Shown here piece after piece: positions 61,421 through 64,000 of a stretch of 64,000 bases of DNA (the stretch's first letter is position 1; every line of letters starts with the position of its first letter). A model generated the notes under the pieces. The model was not told where the DNA came from, did no database searches, and saw nothing but the letters and a program-made list of their open reading frames with translations. The translations under genes and the position numbers were made by a program. Origin of the DNA: Flavobacteriaceae bacterium (lineage in GTDB: Bacteria > Bacteroidota > Bacteroidia > Flavobacteriales > Flavobacteriaceae); NCBI GenBank assembly GCA_947457615.1, contig CANGWK010000012.1, forward strand, positions 1-64,000, read 5' to 3'.

Positions 61421-62332
61421 CTAAGCAATTTTTTTGTATTCTTTTATTTCTAGTAATTCAATAAATTTATTTTCTAGTTTTTCAAGAATTTCATTTTTTG
61501 TGTGTAATAATTCATACTTGTTCAAAAGAGTTTCTAATTCTTTTTTAAGCCTAGAAATCTGCTTGAGGGATTTGGTTGATTTTAGATTAATCCAATAATT
61601 AGGATTAGAATATTTATTCAACATATCCTTGTCAGTTTCAAGCATCATTTTATCTTGAAAGTCATCTATTATAACTACGCCCTCAATCTTGTCTCTAAGA
61701 GCTTCAAATAACCTTAAAAAGGTCTCTTTATTTAATAAATCCTCTAGCTTGAATATTCCTAGTTTTGTTAAAAACCTTTTTTGAATGATTTTAAGTTCTA
61801 CCCTCAAAATATTTGATTCTAATTTGAACTGCTTTGATTTATTATAAATCTTAATTGAATAATCAGTCATTTGAAATTCTTTTAAATCACCCTTCCCTGA
61901 GAATTTTAAGTTCTTGTTTGGGGCTTTTAAATTATTCATTAAAATATTGCTGTCTAGAATGATTTGAGGGTCTTTTTCGACTGCCAAATTAAATCCGAAC
62001 TCAAGATTTGTGATGCTAGTGCTGTTTTCAATTTTGTATTTTTTTATTAAGCCCCGTATTTGTTTTTCAATTTGAGAAAAATAAAAATCATCAAAATTTT
62101 GACTGCCTTTTTTGAATTTTTCATTGTGGTATTTATGAAGACTGCCTTTGATTGTGGTAGATTTTTTACAAATATTAATTTCAAGGTTTAAATCTTTTCC
62201 TTTTTTAGGATAACAATTTATTTCTCCTGTTGAATAATCAAAATAACTCTTCAACTCAACCACTTCATTATTAATAATGTGTTCATCTACTTTGTGTTTG
62301 TCTAATGCAAACAATTTAATGTTATCTATCAT
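61421..62332 (-). CDS. Replication initiation-like protein (phage gene II/X type)
   Basis: A 303-residue protein with a segment pattern recalling phage/plasmid replication proteins of the gene II/X family: IKGSLHKYHN (61-70), NLEFGFNL (109-116), KIYNKSKQ (161-168, like YDKxxQ) and NILRVELK. The Tyr in the late motif could be the nicking residue, but this is not certain. It overlaps the excisionase-like gene by one codon part. No filamentous-phage morphogenesis ATPase was seen in this element. Confidence 0.55.
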   Translation of the reverse strand: MIDNIKLFALDKHKVDEHIINNEVVELKSYFDYSTGEINCYPKKGKDLNLEINICKKSTTIKGSLHKYHNEKFKKGSQNFDDFYFSQIEKQIRGLIKKYKIENSTSITNLEFGFNLAVEKDPQIILDSNILMNNLKAPNKNLKFSGKGDLKEFQMTDYSIKIYNKSKQFKLESNILRVELKIIQKRFLTKLGIFKLEDLLNKETFLRLFEALRDKIEGVVIIDDFQDKMMLETDKDMLNKYSNPNYWINLKSTKSLKQISRLKKELETLLNKYELLHTKNEILEKLENKFIELLEIKEYKKIA

Positions 62333-62631
62333 TATGCTAAATTTTTAGGGTTATGTAAATTAAAAACATCTTCTTTTTTATAGTAAACCCTTCTTCTTAC
62401 TTTGTGGTTTACTAGTATTTTAGATTTATTCCACAGAAATAAAGTTGTTGTACTAACATCAAGTATTTTACAAACTTGTTTCCTTGTTAGATATTGTTCC
62501 AATCCTTCATCTTCTTTGATTTCAGGTTTTAAGTATTCTCCAACTTTTTTTAATTCTTCTGCAAGAATATTTCTTATAACACTTGACATTTCATCAAGTG
62601 ATACATTTACTATGTTTACATTATAGCTCAT
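62332..62631 (-). CDS. Excisionase-like helix-turn-helix protein
   Basis: A 99-residue protein with a C-terminal winged helix: YLTRKQVCKILDVSTTTLFLWNKSK, then VNHKVRRRVYYKKEDVFNL. It is the same type as the 94-aa protein of the first element. It is placed between the replication-like and integrase genes. Confidence 0.85.
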   Translation of the reverse strand: MSYNVNIVNVSLDEMSSVIRNILAEELKKVGEYLKPEIKEDEGLEQYLTRKQVCKILDVSTTTLFLWNKSKILVNHKVRRRVYYKKEDVFNLHNPKNLA

Positions 62632-62999
62632 TATTATTATTTTTAAAAATTACATACTTATCCCACCCCGAAAACTTTCAATTTTTTTCGGAAATACTAA
62701 TCTTATTAATAAAGTAGGATGTTAAATATTACTTTTTAGATGCATCAAAAAGTTTTGAAAAAAAGGAGTCGACTCTGATTTCCTTTTGCATAGATATTAC
62801 AAAAAAACGAATTAAAAAAACACGTAAATTGCTGTTTTTAAACTAGTTAATTTGAAATGGTAAAAAAATATTTAAAGTTTTGTTTTTCAGAAAGATAGCT
62901 TTCAAATGAGTTAATACGAAAATATAAATGCGTTTTTTTAACAAATATTTAACATATTGTTCGGGCTTTAAATTTCCCGTAATGCTTGATGTTCTACTT
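62632..62999. other. 368-bp gap between excisionase and integrase
   Basis: CCGAAAA (62668-62674) can pair with TTTTCGG (62685-62691) near the excisionase start; the remainder is AT-rich and shows no gene. Confidence 0.4.
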
Positions 63000-64000
63000 T
63001 TAATATTTTATACTTGACCAATATGCCTTTAATTTTTCTGCATATTCTTTAGGGGTAATTTTAATATAATCTAAAAACTGTTTTTCAGTTTTATGACCAG
63101 TAATTTTCATTATTGTAAGAGTGTCAACCTTTCCATAATGTAGGGTTGCAAATGACCTTCTACAAATGTGGGAAGTGACAAGTTCGTTTTTAGGGTATTT
63201 TCCAAATATTTTTCTGTGAATGGTTTCTTCTTTACCATTAACTTTAATTTTTACCTCTGTTATTTTTGCTCCTTCTACAATTTCTGTTATTCCGGATTTT
63301 TCTGCAACTATTTTGATATAATCGTTGAAGTTTTGGTCACTTATTTTTCTTGGAAATTTACCGTTTCGTTTGGATAAAATGTTTGCTACGTCACTATGTA
63401 GAGGAATTATTACAGGGAAATCCGTTTTCTTGTTCCGTATCTCTATAAATCCGTCAATAACATCATTTTCTTTAAGTGTTAGTAAGTCTGAGACCCGCAG
63501 TCCTGTTCTTAATCCAATAATCAACCAATCACGAGCATTGTCAAGAAAGTCTTGCTCAAATTTCATTTCATATATCAAATTTATTTCATCCTCCTTTAAG
63601 TAAATGTCTTTTGTTTTATTGGAAGGGCTATAGAAATTTTTCAACTTGTGTTCATTAGAAACATTTAGCCCCTTACCTTCTGCATTTCTAATAAATAATT
63701 TTATATCATCAATATATCCACCAATTGTATTTGGATTAAGATGCTGAACGTTTTCAAGAAAATGGATGAAATGAGAATGGAAGTTTAGATTTATCTCAGA
63801 AAGCTTGGTGGTCTTTCCGATATGTTCTTCAAAAGCTATAATTTTTATTAAAGTAGTATTGTAGTGTTGGATAGTTCTTTTTTTTATAGGGGTATTATTT
63901 CTACTTTTCTTTGTTTTACTTTCTTCAATGAACAGCTCAATAAAATTTGAAAAAAATTGTTTGTGATTTACTTCTTCATCCTTTGATTCTCTTGTGAAGA
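63000..64000 (-). CDS. Tyrosine integrase of the second element, 5' end outside window
   Basis: The frame stays open from the stop at 63000 to the window edge, so a first Met at 63644 would be internal. Visible are the core-binding domain (HLNPNTIGGYIDDIKLFI) and the catalytic domain: GLRTGLRVSDLL (Arg), SHICRRSFATLHYG (His, Arg), ITGHKTEKQFLDYI (His, Tyr). It is clearly different from the first integrase. It lies on the same strand and at the same relative place as in the first element. Confidence 0.92.
   Translation of the reverse strand, partial: FTRESKDEEVNHKQFFSNFIELFIEESKTKKSRNNTPIKKRTIQHYNTTLIKIIAFEEHIGKTTKLSEINLNFHSHFIHFLENVQHLNPNTIGGYIDDIKLFIRNAEGKGLNVSNEHKLKNFYSPSNKTKDIYLKEDEINLIYEMKFEQDFLDNARDWLIIGLRTGLRVSDLLTLKENDVIDGFIEIRNKKTDFPVIIPLHSDVANILSKRNGKFPRKISDQNFNDYIKIVAEKSGITEIVEGAKITEVKIKVNGKEETIHRKIFGKYPKNELVTSHICRRSFATLHYGKVDTLTIMKITGHKTEKQFLDYIKITPKEYAEKLKAYWSSIKY

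Larger units (their letters stand above)
55114..64000. mobile_element. Second, tandem integrative element (right end outside window)
   Basis: It begins at the attR core of the first element and has the same layout: terminator just inside the core, a different pair of short repeats at the arm-site position, plus-strand cargo, then a minus-strand replication-excisionase-integrase module. The integrase runs off the window, so the far att site is not seen. The boundary is inferred; the region could also be an older island remnant. Confidence 0.65.

Noticed and set aside
63000..63644. Short 214-aa integrase as a complete gene
   Set aside because: The first codon at 63644 is TTG and the frame continues with recognisable core-binding domain to the window edge, so this is only the 3' part of a longer gene.
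55114..64000. Filamentous prophage
   Set aside because: The gene II-like protein suggested it, but no Zot-type ATPase or coat gene was recognised, and the small membrane proteins do not fit a known coat layout within the visible part.

Overview
The window looks like part of the chromosome of a Flavobacterium-like member of the Bacteroidota. Four things point there. The DNA is AT-rich. Many genes are preceded by the Bacteroidota -7 element TAnnTTTG and lack Shine-Dalgarno sites. Secreted proteins end in type IX secretion (T9SS) sorting domains. The family mix is typical: DUF5916, DUF4271, DUF4296, FIST/LytTR signalling, and Bacteroidota-type tyrosine integrases.

Bases 1-43,500 are ordinary chromosome. 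They hold the 3' part of a giant Ig-like T9SS surface protein, gpmI, a DUF5916 barrel protein and two convergent L,D-transpeptidases. Next come tRNA-Gly, greA with a terminator in its leader, a HIT protein, a transglutaminase-like protein, a histidine kinase, an Lrp regulator and a saccharopine dehydrogenase-like protein. After these are pckA, hemD with DUF4271, a polyprenol-phosphate mannosyltransferase/dihydroorotase/DUF4296 operon, a T9SS phospholipase D-like protein, ruvC and hemW. A signalling block follows at 34.4-41.3 kb: a lone receiver, then a tight five-gene operon of multi-PAS kinase, FIST sensor, second kinase, Hpt and LytTR regulator, with a 21-bp perfect palindrome upstream. An M20 dipeptidase closes this part.

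At 43,492 lies tRNA-Leu(TAG). Its last 32 bases recur exactly at 55,082-55,113, which delimits an 11.5-kb integrative element. The element carries a C-terminal integrase module (integrase, unknown 285-aa protein, excisionase-like protein and a 790-aa protein with polymerase-palm-like motifs), a serine recombinase, small membrane proteins and a secreted streptopain-like protease as cargo. Both ends carry TTGCCAAAC repeats at 11-bp spacing, probable integrase arm sites. The left end holds a strongly folding inverted-repeat region.

From 55,114 to the window edge there appears to be a second element of parallel layout, placed in tandem. It has a terminator just inside the att core, a different pair of short repeats where arm sites are expected, a cargo operon of small secreted or membrane proteins ending in a PP2C phosphatase, and a minus-strand module of integrase (cut by the edge), excisionase-like protein and a gene II-like replication protein. 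The tandem occupation of one tRNA by two unrelated replicase/integrase sets, and the uncharacterised membrane-protein/PP2C operon, are the most novel parts of the window. No CRISPR array, rRNA or insertion sequence was seen.
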